From positions 64,082 through 128,081 of the forward strand of contig NZ_KQ040782.1 in assembly GCF_000971975.1 (NCBI RefSeq): a DNA stretch of 64,000 nucleotides. Reading direction: 5' to 3'. A model generated the notes under the pieces. The model was not told where the DNA came from. It saw nothing but the letters and a program-made list of their open reading frames with translations, and made no database searches. This document shows, piece after piece, positions 37,782 through 47,746 of this stretch (positions are counted from its first letter, which is position 1; the number at the start of each line of letters is the position of its first letter). The DNA is from Paenibacillus algorifonticola. Lineage in GTDB: Bacteria; Bacillota; Bacilli; Paenibacillales; Paenibacillaceae. Made by a program: the position numbers and the translations under genes.

Positions 37782-39164
37782 CTACCGAAGGGCAGAAGCC
37801 AATGCTGCCGTAGCTGCAGGTGATTGCACATTTTTCATTTTTACTGCAGCCGCCTCGGCAGCTTCCGCTTTAAGCTCAGCCTGCTGCGACTTGTCCAATT
37901 GCTCTTCCAGTGCAAAAAGCTTTACAAACATGTCCATCGCTTCGTCAGCACGTCTTTCTCCGGCCATTTCCTTGATCCGCAAAATAGGGTCCTGCATCAT
38001 TTGATTGACAATGCTCTTCGTCAGCTTTCTAATTACTTTAAGCTCATGCTCGTCCAGATCCGGAAGCTTGTTCGTCAAGCTGTTGAACGTCTCCTCATGA
38101 ATCTCTGCTGCTTTCGTCTGCAGCGCCCGAATGAGCGGCACGACACCTAGCGTTTTGTACCATTGCTCAAACAGATCCATTTCCTGAGCGATCATCGTTT
38201 CGATTTTGGCGGCTTCCTTGCGGCGCTGTTCTAAGTTACTTTCCACAATGCCCTCCAAATCGTCAATGTCATATAAAAAGACGTTGTCCACCGCAGCAAT
38301 CGTTGGATCAATATCCCTTGGAACGGCGATATCAATCATGAACAGCGGCTTTGATCTCCGGCGCTGCATGGCGCTTGCGACAACCTGACGCGTAAGCACG
38401 AAGCTGTCTGCTCCAGTCGAACTAATAACGATATCGGCTTCATGCAGCCTATTCGTCGCTTCGTCCATAGAGCAGGCTATTCCGTTAAACTTGTCTGCCA
38501 ATTGAACGGCTCGTTCATACGTCCGATTCACGACGATGACCCGATCAGCACCATTCGCGTACAGATGCTTCGCTGTCAGCTCGCCCGTCTCGCCAGCGCC
38601 AATCAGCATAACCGTCTTCTTCGCAAATTGACCGAATATCCGTTTGCCGAGCTCTACAGCTGCATAGCTGACCGATACGGCGGATTCGCCAATTGTCGTC
38701 TCGGAATGCGCCCGTTTTGCCATCGTAATCGCCTGCTTGAACAACGTATTAAACAACGTTCCCGTCGCTTTCTGCTGCTGGGCCAGTGCGAAAGCATCCT
38801 TCACTTGTCCAAGAATTTGCGTCTCGCCGATAATCATCGAATCCAGACCGCTCGTTACGTGGAAAAGATGCTCAATGGCCTTCTCATCCTCATACATATA
38901 TAAATGATTCGTAAATTCTTTCCTCGGCAGGTTGAACCACTGCTCCATAAAGCCGCGGATATGGTGCCCGCACAATTGATGCCTGTCCACCACCGCATAC
39001 AATTCTGTCCGATTGCAGGTCGCCACAATGACACATTCCAAAATGCTGTCTGTATTCATAAGCTGTTTGACAGCCTCCGGCAGCTCTTTTTCCGAAAACG
39101 CAAAACGTTCTCTCACTTCTACTGGAGCTGTACGGTAGTTAAGACCTACTGTAATGATGTGCAT
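37782..39164 (-). CDS. hemA: Glutamyl-tRNA reductase
   Basis: 460 residues from ATG 39164; GTG 39173 is possible, but AGGTGA lies 5 nt before the ATG. The N-terminus reads MHIITVGLNYRTAPVEVRE. The catalytic Cys50 is in VATCNRTELY. The Rossmann domain has IGAGETGELTAKHL. It reduces glutamyl-tRNA to glutamate-1-semialdehyde, the committed and regulated step. It heads the hemA-hemX-sirC-hemC-cobA/hemD-hemB-hemL set. An extended -10 (TGC-TATAAT) at 39217-39222 is the likely promoter; its -35 is weak. Confidence 0.97.
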   Translation of the reverse strand: MHIITVGLNYRTAPVEVRERFAFSEKELPEAVKQLMNTDSILECVIVATCNRTELYAVVDRHQLCGHHIRGFMEQWFNLPRKEFTNHLYMYEDEKAIEHLFHVTSGLDSMIIGETQILGQVKDAFALAQQQKATGTLFNTLFKQAITMAKRAHSETTIGESAVSVSYAAVELGKRIFGQFAKKTVMLIGAGETGELTAKHLYANGADRVIVVNRTYERAVQLADKFNGIACSMDEATNRLHEADIVISSTGADSFVLTRQVVASAMQRRRSKPLFMIDIAVPRDIDPTIAAVDNVFLYDIDDLEGIVESNLEQRRKEAAKIETMIAQEMDLFEQWYKTLGVVPLIRALQTKAAEIHEETFNSLTNKLPDLDEHELKVIRKLTKSIVNQMMQDPILRIKEMAGERRADEAMDMFVKLFALEEQLDKSQQAELKAEAAEAAAVKMKNVQSPAATAALASALR

Positions 39165-39299
39165 GTGTGTCACCTGCCTCCCTTATCAAATTGCCGCGTT
39201 TCGTTCTTTCTACGCCATTATAGCACAGTTCGACATTCATACTTCCTTCATTTATGAATAAAGTTTGAACCACAAATCCATTATTCCCTAATCATACAA

Positions 39300-39333
39300 A
39301 GAAATAACCATGGAAGCTTCCATGGTTATTTCT
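39300..39333 (-). terminator. Perfect 34-bp palindrome after speD
   Basis: Two 17-nt arms abut with no spacer at 39316/39317, followed on the minus strand by TTTCTTTG. It probably folds as a hairpin with a 4-nt loop and acts as the speD terminator. It ends about 75 nt before the hemA promoter. Confidence 0.75.
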
Positions 39334-39353
39334 GTATCATACATGTGAGAGCC

Positions 39354-39752
39354 TTAAACGAGCTCGATTTGTTTCATTTTCGGTTCTTCAACTTGCAATT
39401 CGCCCATACCACGTATCAGCTTTTTCGCATGAGTTGTTGTTGGCTTCAGCACAGCAATCATATAATCGATTGCCAGCTGCGGATCCACGGTTTCACCGCA
39501 AGTATAACAGTCAAGCGCGGCAAATCCTCTCTCAGGATACGTGTGAATGGAGAGATGACTCTCCGACAGCAGCACGAGTACGGTTGCTCCTTGAGGCTCA
39601 AATTGTTTGGATTGCACCGACATTACAGTAGCGCCGCAGCTTTCAGCAGCCTCCACCATTTGGGCTTGCAAAAATTCAGCGTTGTTCAGTAGATCGAAAT
39701 CTACTCCCCAAGTATCAACAGCAACGTGTCTTCCGAAAGTTGAGTATTCCAT
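39354..39752 (-). CDS. speD: S-adenosylmethionine decarboxylase proenzyme
   Basis: 132 residues from ATG 39752, with a GGAAGGGGGAA site upstream. Bacterial class 1B enzyme. Autocleavage occurs between Glu64 and Ser65 in LSESHLSIHTYPE and makes the pyruvoyl cofactor. The conserved FAALDCYTCGE block follows. It supplies decarboxylated SAM for spermidine. Monocistronic, between hemA and a decayed gene; it has a structured leader (see 39803-39877). Confidence 0.96.
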   Translation of the reverse strand: MEYSTFGRHVAVDTWGVDFDLLNNAEFLQAQMVEAAESCGATVMSVQSKQFEPQGATVLVLLSESHLSIHTYPERGFAALDCYTCGETVDPQLAIDYMIAVLKPTTTHAKKLIRGMGELQVEEPKMKQIELV

Positions 39753-39802
39753 CTTCCGGTTCCCCCTTCCTAGGAATAAAATGTTTAAAAATTTCATCCG
39801 CT

Positions 39803-39877
39803 AGGACCTACGTCATTCACTTCCCGAGGGAATAATCTCTCGCAACATAACCATGTCCTGAGTGAATCCTGGTTCCT
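39803..39877 (-). ncRNA. Possible structured leader RNA of speD
   Basis: In the speD 5' region, nested arms can pair: 39803-39808 with 39871-39877 (outer), 39815-39821 with 39861-39867 (7 bp, perfect), and an inner 7-bp hairpin at 39825-39843. A weak promoter (TTGAAA, 16 nt, TAATAG) lies just upstream at about 39880-39910. I do not recognise a known riboswitch class. Confidence 0.4.
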
Positions 39878-39949
39878 ATTATTGTGTTAAACGATGTTTT
39901 CAACGAGATTAAAAATAACATCTATCCGTAAGAATTGCAACCTTTTTTT

Positions 39950-40436
39950 TCAGCCGGCCATATTATTTTTTGCATCCTGCGGACTAAATACGGAAATATG
40001 GTCGACCTTTTCGGTTGCCTTCGGGATAAGAACGCATATCGAACACCTTCATGCCGTTGCTGAAGCCGATCGTGACGCCCTCTTTGTATACGCTGCATAA
40101 ATTCCTTTTCCGGCAGCCTCGGTGCTGTCAGCCTTTCCCCAATCCTGCTCAATCTCGTCGAACAGCGCAATATGCGCTGCATATTTCACCTCGAGAATTT
40201 TACCTTCCTTCGCCAAATCAACAAGCTGGCCTATGCTGGGCGTTTCGCTCACTTGACTGGCTTGCCCCGTCTGACCTGCTTGTCCAGCAGCAGGTGAGCT
40301 AGCCTGGCGCTGTTTCCTGACCGTTAGCGGATGATTCCTGGCTATTTGATGCATTTCCGGCATTTTGCGCTATTAGGCGAACTGCTTTGAATGCAGTTGT
40401 TTTAAATATGCAATAAACTTCCACATTCTTATGAAG
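39950..40436 (-). pseudogene. Broken YjgB-like (DUF4309) secreted protein gene
   Basis: The minus strand encodes pieces of one protein in different frames. From ATG 40436 a partial signal region and a Ser/Asn/Gln linker (NAGNASNSQESSANGQETAP) run to a stop. In the next frame come SETPSIGQLVDLAKEGKILE and DWGKADSTEAAGKGIYAAYT, followed by a shift to EGVTIGFSNGMKVFDMRSYP. After an apparent deletion comes VDHISVFSPQDAKNNMAG and a stop at 39950. The 'WGKPD..GKGIYATY...FDVRSY' and 'DHISV' patterns are those of the YjgB/DUF4309 family as I recall it. At least three lesions make it non-functional. Confidence 0.7.
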
Positions 40437-40515
40437 CTCCCTGCTTCTTTTACTTGTAAAATGTCACCATAAATTACCACATCAAAACACTGCTTCAGAG
40501 CAGCCTTTTCCTGAA

Positions 40516-40545
40516 AATAAAAAAAAGAAACCGCAGCAGCGATTC
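40516..40545 (-). terminator. Terminator after the 196-residue unknown gene
   Basis: A short imperfect stem (about 40527-40545) is followed on the minus strand by a run of eight T. Confidence 0.65.
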
Positions 40546-40583
40546 CCTTAAGCTTATGTTTACTGTCTGCATGCCATGCATAT

Positions 40584-41174
40584 TTACGCTTCAAGTACAA
40601 ACAGCTTGTGCGTATGCAAGGCCAAACGCTCATCAATAGCGGCGATTTCAGTCTGATTTTTCGTCTGATTCCGAAGATCAAGCAACTCATTAATGGCATT
40701 ATTCACCATCGAAATCTCGCGTTCAATCAAACGGCTGCGGAATACCCGCTCCAGTTGCCCGATCGTATCCTTGTATTCGAACACAACACGTGCGCCGCTC
40801 TTCGTTGTTTCAACGATTTTACGAACGGCTCCCTGTATATAGTGGTAGGTCATTGTATAATGGCTGTAAATGCGATTAACAACGGCGTCCCCATGGAAAG
40901 CTGAAACAGCTTTGCGCATAGCATTGGTTAGCTTCTGGTGAACAAGGCGGCAGGTGAGCACACAAACGTAACGGTCTTGTTGACGCTCAAAGATCAGTCT
41001 GATCTCTTCCCTCCCTGCTACGTCTTCGAGAACCAGCTCCTGATTGCCGTTATCGAGCACCATCACTTGTAGGTGAAGCTGCTGATCATCAAAAAAACGG
41101 ACAAATTGGGTCATCTCTTCATTCGTTAACTGCAGTTTGGCATTTACATACTCTGTGGCTAGCCGCTGAGCCAT
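40584..41174 (-). CDS. Conserved protein of unknown function
   Basis: 196 residues, intact, and not recognised. It has no signal peptide or membrane segment. Residues 1-80 are predicted mixed alpha/beta, with acidic stretches (LTNEEMTQFVRFFDD). Residues 95-196 are helical, with several basic segments (AMRKAVSAFHGDAVVNRIYSHY; GQLERVFRSRLIEREISMV; ELLDLRNQTKNQTEIAAIDE) and a probable coiled coil at the end. It is monocistronic: a terminator follows and a TATAAT-like box (GTATAATATAGG on the minus strand, near 41310) precedes. It lies between engB and speD, where B. subtilis has no equivalent gene. Confidence 0.8.
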   Translation of the reverse strand: MAQRLATEYVNAKLQLTNEEMTQFVRFFDDQQLHLQVMVLDNGNQELVLEDVAGREEIRLIFERQQDRYVCVLTCRLVHQKLTNAMRKAVSAFHGDAVVNRIYSHYTMTYHYIQGAVRKIVETTKSGARVVFEYKDTIGQLERVFRSRLIEREISMVNNAINELLDLRNQTKNQTEIAAIDERLALHTHKLFVLEA

Positions 41175-41449
41175 AAAAATCTCCTCAATTCTTTAAACTT
41201 GCAATTGGATGCTACAATCATTTCTATTCTTCTGTACCCGCTTTACGCGAATTTGCAACGAATTGGTCCAATGACCATTCTCCCTTTCCCGCTCGCTTAC
41301 CTATATTATACGTGATTGCATCCATTTATTCCTGCCGCTCAGTCCCGAAATTCTCGCATATTTCAGAAAAAACGGGAAAATTATGCGAGGAGCCCCACAT
41401 ATCTTCCTGTATTCTCTTCTTTATGTGAAAAGTTGCCGTACTTGCTCCC

Positions 41450-42037
41450 TTATGTGGATATCGTCTCCGTAATAACGCTCCACAATTCATCGCGACCTTG
41501 GCCGGTCTCCGAGGAATAGAGCACCACTTTATCACGAGGGTCCGCTTGCAGCGTCGTCTTGATCATTTTAATATGCTTGTCCCATTTGCCTTTAGGGATT
41601 TTATCCGCCTTGGTGGCAACAATACATGTTGGAATGTTGTAATGCTTGAGCCAGTTGTACATAAGCTGATCATCCTTCGATGGCTCATGGCGAATATCGA
41701 TTATAAGCAGCTGCAGCTTGAGCTCCTTGCGATCACGAATGTATCTTTCAATCATTTGACCAAAAGCCTCGCGCTGGGTTTTGGAAACCTTGGCATAGCC
41801 ATAACCGGGAAAATCGACGAAATAGATGCTGTCATTGACGCGGTAATAATTAAGCTGCTGGGTTTTACCAGGCTGCGAGCTTGTTCTTGCCAAGTTTTTA
41901 CGCATAATCATTTTATTAATTAATGAGGACTTCCCAACATTCGAACGCCCTGCCAGAGCAATCTCTGGCAAGGCATCCTCAGGGTATTGATGCGGCTGAA
42001 CCGCACTTATAATAAAATCTGCTTGTGTAATCTTCAT
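41450..42037 (-). CDS. engB: EngB/YsxC ribosome-biogenesis GTPase
   Basis: 195 residues. G1 GRSNVGKS is at 30-37, the G3 motif is DFPGYGYA, and G4 is TKADKI. Essential for 50S assembly in B. subtilis. Its start overlaps the end of lonA by 4 nt, as expected for the lonA-ysxC pair. Confidence 0.97.
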   Translation of the reverse strand: MKITQADFIISAVQPHQYPEDALPEIALAGRSNVGKSSLINKMIMRKNLARTSSQPGKTQQLNYYRVNDSIYFVDFPGYGYAKVSKTQREAFGQMIERYIRDRKELKLQLLIIDIRHEPSKDDQLMYNWLKHYNIPTCIVATKADKIPKGKWDKHIKMIKTTLQADPRDKVVLYSSETGQGRDELWSVITETIST

Positions 42038-44565
42038 AATAGAGGTGTTCCTGCTTTCTCTTCTGTCTTGGCCGGAAGCAGCGCATGCAGGAGGACTTCA
42101 TCAATATGTCCGACCGGGACAAACGTTATCTCGCTCCGCACACTGTCTGGAATGTCGCGCAGATCGCGAACATTATCCTTCGGCAGCAATATTTTCTTAA
42201 TGCCTGCACGGTGGGCGGCAAGCGATTTCTCCTTGAGTCCTCCGATTGGCAGTACGCGTCCACGAAGCGTGATCTCTCCGGTCATTGCGACCTCTTTGGA
42301 CACATAGCGTCCAGTCAAAGCCGAAATGAGCGCAGTGGCAATCGTTATGCCCGCGGACGGACCATCCTTCGGAATGGCACCTTCCGGAATATGAATGTGA
42401 ATATCGTTTTTCTCATGGAACTGCGGGTCAATACCGAGCTCCAGCGCCTTCGAACGCGTATAGCTGAATGCGGCCTGCGCCGATTCCTTCATGACATCAC
42501 CGAGCTGTCCCGTGAGCGTCAGCTTGCCGCTGCCTGGCATAACGGTCACTTCGATAACGAGCGTATCGCCGCCGACCTCTGTCCAGGCAAGGCCCGTCAC
42601 TGCGCCAATCTGATTCTCAGCCTCAGCCATGCCGTAGCGGAACTTCGCAGGTCCAAGCCATTCCTTAAGCAGCTCCAGATCAACGTTGAGCGCCTTCACC
42701 TCAGTAAGCTGCTCTGTCCCCATACTTTGCTCAGACTGCAAGGAAGCTTCTTGCTGCTTCTCCAGCTGCCCGGATATGGATGCAGCTTCTCCGTCTGAGC
42801 CAAATGCTGCTTCAAGCACATTCAAGGCAGGCTCATCCTGCTCAGCAGCTTCCTCCTGCCTGATCGGCACAGTGCCTGATGCAACAATTTGCTTCGCTGC
42901 CTTGCGGCAAATCGCAGCCATTTGCTGCTCCAAATTCCGCACGCCGGATTCGCGCGTGTAATCGCGAATAAGCTGGAGCAAAGTTTCCTCACTCACCTGC
43001 AGCTGCTCATCCGTCAGTCCATGCTCCCGCTTCTGCTTCGGCAGCAAATAGCGCTCAGCGATTTTCAGCTTCTCAAGCTCGGTATAGCCGGGAATGTACA
43101 GCACTTCCATCCGGTCCAGCAGCGGACGCGGAATGTTATGCATCGCATTCGCCGTCGTCACGAACATGACGTTTGACAAGTCGAATGGAACCTCCACAAA
43201 ATGATCGCTGAACGTATTGTTTTGCTCTGGATCCAGTACCTCAAGCAGTGCAGAAGCCGGATCGCCACGAAAATCCATTGCCATCTTGTCGATTTCATCG
43301 AGCAGAAATACCGGGTTAATTGAACCAGCCGTCTTCATGCCTTGAATAATACGGCCTGGCATAGCACCCACGTATGTGCGGCGATGTCCACGAATTTCTG
43401 CCTCGTCACGCACCCCGCCAAGCGATATGCGGACGAATTTTCGTCCCAGCGACTTCGCAATGGAACGGGCAAGCGACGTTTTACCGACGCCTGGAGGGCC
43501 GACTAGACAAAGAATCGGTCCTTTAAGCTTTTTCACCAGCTGCTGGACCGCAAGGTATTCAAGTACCCGCTCCTTCGGCTTTTCAAGTCCATAATGATCC
43601 TGGTCAAGTATGTCTTCCGCCTTGGACAGACTGAGATCATCTTCAGTCTCCTTGCTCCACGGCAACGATAAGAGCCAATCAATATAATTGCGTATAACGC
43701 CGCCTTCAGCCGAGGTGGTCGGCATTTTTTCCAGACGGTCAATTTCTTTCTCAATCTTTTCTTTCACTTGGTCAGGAACGCCGGCCTGCTCCAGCTGGCT
43801 GCGCAGCTCCTCTACCTCGCCAGCGCGTCCTTCTTTCTCGCCAAGCTCCTTCTGGATCGCTTTCATCTGCTCACGCAAATAATATTCCTTCTGCGTTTTT
43901 TCCATCTGCTTCTTGACGCGCTGGCTGATTTTGCGCTCCAGCTCCAGCACTTCCCGCTCATTGTTTAAAATATCGAGCAGCCGCTCAAGCCGCTGGCGGA
44001 CATCGATCGTCTCCAAAATATCCTGCTTGTCTTTAATCTTGAGCGAGAGATGGCTCGTAATGACATCGGCCAAACGGCCTGGGTCATCGATATCCGAGAC
44101 AGCAGCGTGCGTCTCTGGCGTAATTTTTTTGGACAAGGAAGTATAATGCTCGAATTGGCTGAGTACCGAGCGCATGAGCGCATCAACCTCAGGGTCGGTC
44201 GTTTCCTCTTCCGGGAATTCCTTAACCATAACCTCATAAAATTCTTCAGTCGGCAAATAATCCATTATTTCCGCGCGCAGGACGCCTTCCACCAGCACGC
44301 GGATCGTTCCATTCGGCAGCTTTAGCATCTGCCGTACCTTCGCAATCGTACCGACTCTGTATATATCTTCCTCAGTCGGCTCCTCTATATTCACTTCCGA
44401 TTGCGAACAAAGCAATATCATATGATCGTCAACCATCGCGCGTTCTAACGCGCGAACCGATTTGTCCCTACCCACATCAAGGTGTAGCACCATGCTGGGA
44501 TATACCAGTAGCCCCCTGAGTGGAAGCAAGGGCAGCCGACGGCTTTTCGTTTTTCCGGGTCCCAC
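42034..44565 (-). CDS. lon: ATP-dependent protease La (LonA)
   Basis: 843 residues. N-terminal substrate-binding domain (1-200), coiled coil (205-285), AAA+ domain with Walker A GPPGVGKT (356-363) and Walker [10 protein letters not shown], and a serine-lysine protease domain with Ser737 in PKDGPSAG. It degrades misfolded and regulatory proteins. It is about 70 residues longer than typical Bacillus LonA because an acidic Gln/Glu/Ala-rich stretch (about residues 568-625) separates the AAA+ lid from the protease domain. It is 37 nt downstream of lonB. No heat-shock operator was seen upstream. Confidence 0.97.
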   Translation of the reverse strand: MGPGKTKSRRLPLLPLRGLLVYPSMVLHLDVGRDKSVRALERAMVDDHMILLCSQSEVNIEEPTEEDIYRVGTIAKVRQMLKLPNGTIRVLVEGVLRAEIMDYLPTEEFYEVMVKEFPEEETTDPEVDALMRSVLSQFEHYTSLSKKITPETHAAVSDIDDPGRLADVITSHLSLKIKDKQDILETIDVRQRLERLLDILNNEREVLELERKISQRVKKQMEKTQKEYYLREQMKAIQKELGEKEGRAGEVEELRSQLEQAGVPDQVKEKIEKEIDRLEKMPTTSAEGGVIRNYIDWLLSLPWSKETEDDLSLSKAEDILDQDHYGLEKPKERVLEYLAVQQLVKKLKGPILCLVGPPGVGKTSLARSIAKSLGRKFVRISLGGVRDEAEIRGHRRTYVGAMPGRIIQGMKTAGSINPVFLLDEIDKMAMDFRGDPASALLEVLDPEQNNTFSDHFVEVPFDLSNVMFVTTANAMHNIPRPLLDRMEVLYIPGYTELEKLKIAERYLLPKQKREHGLTDEQLQVSEETLLQLIRDYTRESGVRNLEQQMAAICRKAAKQIVASGTVPIRQEEAAEQDEPALNVLEAAFGSDGEAASISGQLEKQQEASLQSEQSMGTEQLTEVKALNVDLELLKEWLGPAKFRYGMAEAENQIGAVTGLAWTEVGGDTLVIEVTVMPGSGKLTLTGQLGDVMKESAQAAFSYTRSKALELGIDPQFHEKNDIHIHIPEGAIPKDGPSAGITIATALISALTGRYVSKEVAMTGEITLRGRVLPIGGLKEKSLAAHRAGIKKILLPKDNVRDLRDIPDSVRSEITFVPVGHIDEVLLHALLPAKTEEKAGTPLL

Positions 44566-44602
44566 ACCAGCACCTCCAAATGATTAATTCTCCCTTATTT
44601 TA

Positions 44603-46306
44603 TCATTCTGCGGAATCAGCCTGCAAATAGGGAACAGCTGCCCCCATATATCGCTCGTTTGCAACGTGGTTTTCCACTTCATTTACGACGGTATTTCCTA
44701 GAGGGAACACAAGATTAAACACTTCATCTACACGTTCCACAGGAATGACCTTCAAGCCTTTCAGATCGGCAAAGATGGCCTGCCAATTTTCACGCGGGAT
44801 AATGACCGTATCCGCTCCTGCCTGAAAAGCGGCCTCGACCTTCGCCAGCACGCCGCCTACAGGCTTGACGTCGCCATGGATGCCCACTTCTCCAGTCATC
44901 GCCAGCTTGTTGTCGATTGTCTCGTTTTTGATCGCTGAAGCAATTGCCGTCGCCATCGCAACTCCAGCAGACGGGCCATCGATCGGCGTTCCGCCTGGGA
45001 AGTTGATATGCAAGTCATAATCCTGCGGATTGAGACCATACCGGCGCAGCATCGTCAGGACGTTTTCGACAGAGCCCTTCGCCATGCTTTTGCGGCGCAG
45101 CGTACGCGAGCCTCCGCCCAGCTCTTCCTCCTCGACTACTCCGGTAATCGTATATTGTCCTTTACCGCTTGCAGCGGGAATAGCGCTGACCTCGACTTCG
45201 AGCAGCATGCCCATATTTGGGCCATAGACAGCAAGACCGTTAACGATTCCCACTTGCGGCGCATCTGGCACCTTCCGCTCTGGACGCGGTGGAATTTGGC
45301 TGCTGTTCACAACCCATTCTACATCGGCAGCTGTAATGCGATCCCGCTTCTCGGATAAAGCAACGCCTGCTGCCAGCTGAATGACGTTTACCGCTTCACG
45401 GCCATTTGTCGCATATCGCTGTACGACCTCAACAGCCTCAGGGCAAGGGGAAAAACCAATTTTCCGAATCGCATTTTCGGCAATGGAAGCAATTTCACCC
45501 GCCAGCAGCGGACGAAAGAAAATTTCCATGCAGCGCGAGCGAATCGCGGGCGGCAGTTCCTGCGGCGAACGTGTCGTTGCACCGACAAGACGGAAATCGG
45601 CAGGCAGCCCATTTTGAAAAATATCATGGATATACGAAGGAATGTTAACGTCCTCGGAATTATAATAGGCACTCTCCAAATATACTTTGCGATCCTCGAG
45701 TACTTTTAACAGCTTATTCATTTGGACGGGATGCAATTCCCCGATTTCGTCAATGAACAAAATACCGCCATGCGCCTTCGTTACTGCGCCAGCCTTCGGC
45801 TGAGGAATACCGGCAACGCCCATCGCCCCCGCGCCTTGATAAATCGGATCATGAACAGAACCAATCAAAGGATCAGCAATTCCGCGCTCATCGAATCTCG
45901 CGGTTGTCGCGTCAATTTCCGTAAACTTCGCTTCAGGCAAAAACGGGGAGGCTGCGTTTTTCTTCGCTTCCTCGAGCACGACGCGAGCGGCCGCTGTTTT
46001 GCCAACGCCCGGCGGGCCATAAATAATGACATGCTGCGGATTTGCGCTGCACAGCGCAGCTTTCAGCGCACGCAGGCCATCCAGTTGGCCAACGATATCC
46101 TGCATCGCCTGTGGCCTCGTCTTCTCGGCCAGCGGCTTCGTCAGCGAGATGGAACGCAGCTTGCGCAGCTTATCCATCTCCTTGCGGGACTCTCGGTCAA
46201 CCGCAGATCGATTCGTTTTTTGATTGCGCAGCAAATTCCAGAAGTACAAACCGATAACCACCGCAAAAAACACTTGAATCAGCATCAAAATAATACTTAA
46301 ACTCAT
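44603..46306 (-). CDS. lonB: ATP-dependent protease LonB
   Basis: 567 residues. An N-terminal hydrophobic helix (MLIQVFFAVVIGLYFWNLL) suggests membrane attachment. The AAA+ domain has [12 protein letters not shown] and Walker B GILFIDEIGEL. The C-terminal protease domain has the catalytic Ser in GTPIDGPSAGVAMA. In B. subtilis LonB is a sporulation-associated (forespore) relative of LonA. It lies upstream of lonA as in Bacillus. Confidence 0.95.
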   Translation of the reverse strand: MSLSIILMLIQVFFAVVIGLYFWNLLRNQKTNRSAVDRESRKEMDKLRKLRSISLTKPLAEKTRPQAMQDIVGQLDGLRALKAALCSANPQHVIIYGPPGVGKTAAARVVLEEAKKNAASPFLPEAKFTEIDATTARFDERGIADPLIGSVHDPIYQGAGAMGVAGIPQPKAGAVTKAHGGILFIDEIGELHPVQMNKLLKVLEDRKVYLESAYYNSEDVNIPSYIHDIFQNGLPADFRLVGATTRSPQELPPAIRSRCMEIFFRPLLAGEIASIAENAIRKIGFSPCPEAVEVVQRYATNGREAVNVIQLAAGVALSEKRDRITAADVEWVVNSSQIPPRPERKVPDAPQVGIVNGLAVYGPNMGMLLEVEVSAIPAASGKGQYTITGVVEEEELGGGSRTLRRKSMAKGSVENVLTMLRRYGLNPQDYDLHINFPGGTPIDGPSAGVAMATAIASAIKNETIDNKLAMTGEVGIHGDVKPVGGVLAKVEAAFQAGADTVIIPRENWQAIFADLKGLKVIPVERVDEVFNLVFPLGNTVVNEVENHVANERYMGAAVPYLQADSAE

Positions 46307-46408
46307 TCGTTACCCGCTCCTCTCAAAGGCACACTATCCGGCAATAAAGTTCATAACTGGTAGTATTGCCTCATCAGAAGAAAAATAACCGTCGATATAA
46401 GCGTAAAC

Positions 46409-46436
46409 GGCGCTGCCGTCCTTCGAAGGCAGCGCC
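46409..46436. other. GC-rich 9-bp hairpin between ispG and lonB
   Basis: Arms 46409-46417 and 46428-46436 pair perfectly, with a 10-nt loop. There is no T-run on either strand. It lies in the 233-nt gap upstream of lonB and may be an RNA element or part of an attenuator. Nothing else is visible in this gap apart from the ispG terminator. Confidence 0.5.
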
Positions 46437-46493
46437 TGTTTCGTGGTGAAATAAAAGCATATTTATAAAAAAACTTATAACTACTTATATTTT

Positions 46494-46533
46494 CAAAAAA
46501 ACCGTGCCGTCGTTCACATGAACAACAGCACGG
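46494..46533 (-). terminator. Terminator after ispG
   Basis: Arms 46502-46516 and 46519-46533 pair imperfectly (CCGTGC pairs with GCACGG at the base). They are followed on the minus strand by seven T. Confidence 0.75.
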
Positions 46534-46539
46534 CCATGT

Positions 46540-47652
46540 TTATAAGGCAGGCGTATGATGCTTGCGGCCAGGAATTTCTCCCGTCTCTTCAAAAGCTCGA
46601 ACAATAATATCAATTTCCTTCTTAAGCTCGCTGAGCAGCTCAGCTTCCGGTACTTTGCGAACCAGCTCTCCATAACGGAACAGCATCCCTTCGCCTCTTG
46701 CTCCAGCAATACCAATATCTGCTTCCCGCGCTTCGCCAGGACCGTTGACGGCGCAACCAAGCACAGACACCTTGATCGGCACCTTGATTTTCGAAATATA
46801 TTCCTCCACCTCGTTAGCGATGGTGAACAAGTCAATATCAAGCCGACCGCAAGTTGGACATGAGACGAGCGTTGCCGCATTCGTAATAAGTCCAAACGTT
46901 TTCAGCAGCTCACGAGCTACCTTTACTTCTTCCACTGGATCAGCACTTAGACTAATACGCACCGTGTTGCCAATACCGAGCGTCAGCAGCGCGCCAATAC
47001 CGGCAGCACTTTTGATCGTTCCGGTATGCAGGGTTCCGGCTTCCGTGATGCCAAGGTGCAGCGGATAACGAATTTTCTCAGCAGCCATTTTGTAAGCGGC
47101 AATGGCCATTGGTACATCAGATGCTTTGAGCGACACAATAATATCGTGGAAATCAAGCTCCTCCAAAATACCAATGTGGAATAAAGCACTCTCAACCATT
47201 GCTTCTGGCGTCGGATAGCCGTATTTCTCCAGCAAATGATTTTCCAAGGAGCCTGCATTTACGCCGATACGAATGGGAATGCCTTTTTCCTTACAAGCCT
47301 TCACAACCGCTTCAACACGCTCGCGGCGGCCGATATTGCCGGGATTGATTCTAACCTTGTCAATGCCGTTTTCAATTGCAGCAAGCGCGAGCCTATAATC
47401 AAAATGGATATCGGCAACAAGAGGAATATGAATCCGCTTCTTTATTTCCTTAATCGCTTCCGCCGCTTCCTTATTGTTGACGGTCACGCGAACGACCTGA
47501 CAGCCCGCTTCCTCGAGCCGAAGTATTTCCGCAACAGTTGCCTCAACGTCTGCCGTTTTGGTCGTGCACATACTTTGAATGATGACTTCGTCGCTGCCGC
47601 CAATCGTCAAGTTTCCGACTTTGACAGGCACCGTATCTTTACGTGTATACAT
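46540..47652 (-). CDS. ispG: 4-hydroxy-3-methylbut-2-en-1-yl diphosphate synthase (flavodoxin)
   Basis: The start at ATG 47652 ([14 protein letters not shown]) has GGGAGAG upstream. The protein has 370 residues. TIM-barrel N-terminal part, with 4Fe-4S ligands in SCPTCGR and in [12 protein letters not shown]. It reduces MEcPP to HMBPP, the penultimate step of the MEP isoprenoid pathway. It is inserted between clpX and lonB, where Bacillus has no such gene, and has its own terminator. Confidence 0.97.
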   Translation of the reverse strand: MYTRKDTVPVKVGNLTIGGSDEVIIQSMCTTKTADVEATVAEILRLEEAGCQVVRVTVNNKEAAEAIKEIKKRIHIPLVADIHFDYRLALAAIENGIDKVRINPGNIGRRERVEAVVKACKEKGIPIRIGVNAGSLENHLLEKYGYPTPEAMVESALFHIGILEELDFHDIIVSLKASDVPMAIAAYKMAAEKIRYPLHLGITEAGTLHTGTIKSAAGIGALLTLGIGNTVRISLSADPVEEVKVARELLKTFGLITNAATLVSCPTCGRLDIDLFTIANEVEEYISKIKVPIKVSVLGCAVNGPGEAREADIGIAGARGEGMLFRYGELVRKVPEAELLSELKKEIDIIVRAFEETGEIPGRKHHTPAL

Positions 47653-47746
47653 ACAGTGATCTCTCCCATGAACGTCAAAGTCCACCCTCTTGATGCGAGC
47701 TATGAAGCCGCCCAGCGGGTGGAACAGTGACGGTGATGAATATTAT

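Noticed and set aside
41345..41392. Terminator after the lonA-engB operon
   Set aside because: An 8-bp inverted repeat exists (41353-41360 with 41382-41389) but no T-run follows on the minus strand. It is left as an unassigned hairpin.
46320..46490. Riboswitch in the gap between ispG and lonB
   Set aside because: Only one simple hairpin (46409-46436) is present; there is no multi-helix structure or known motif.
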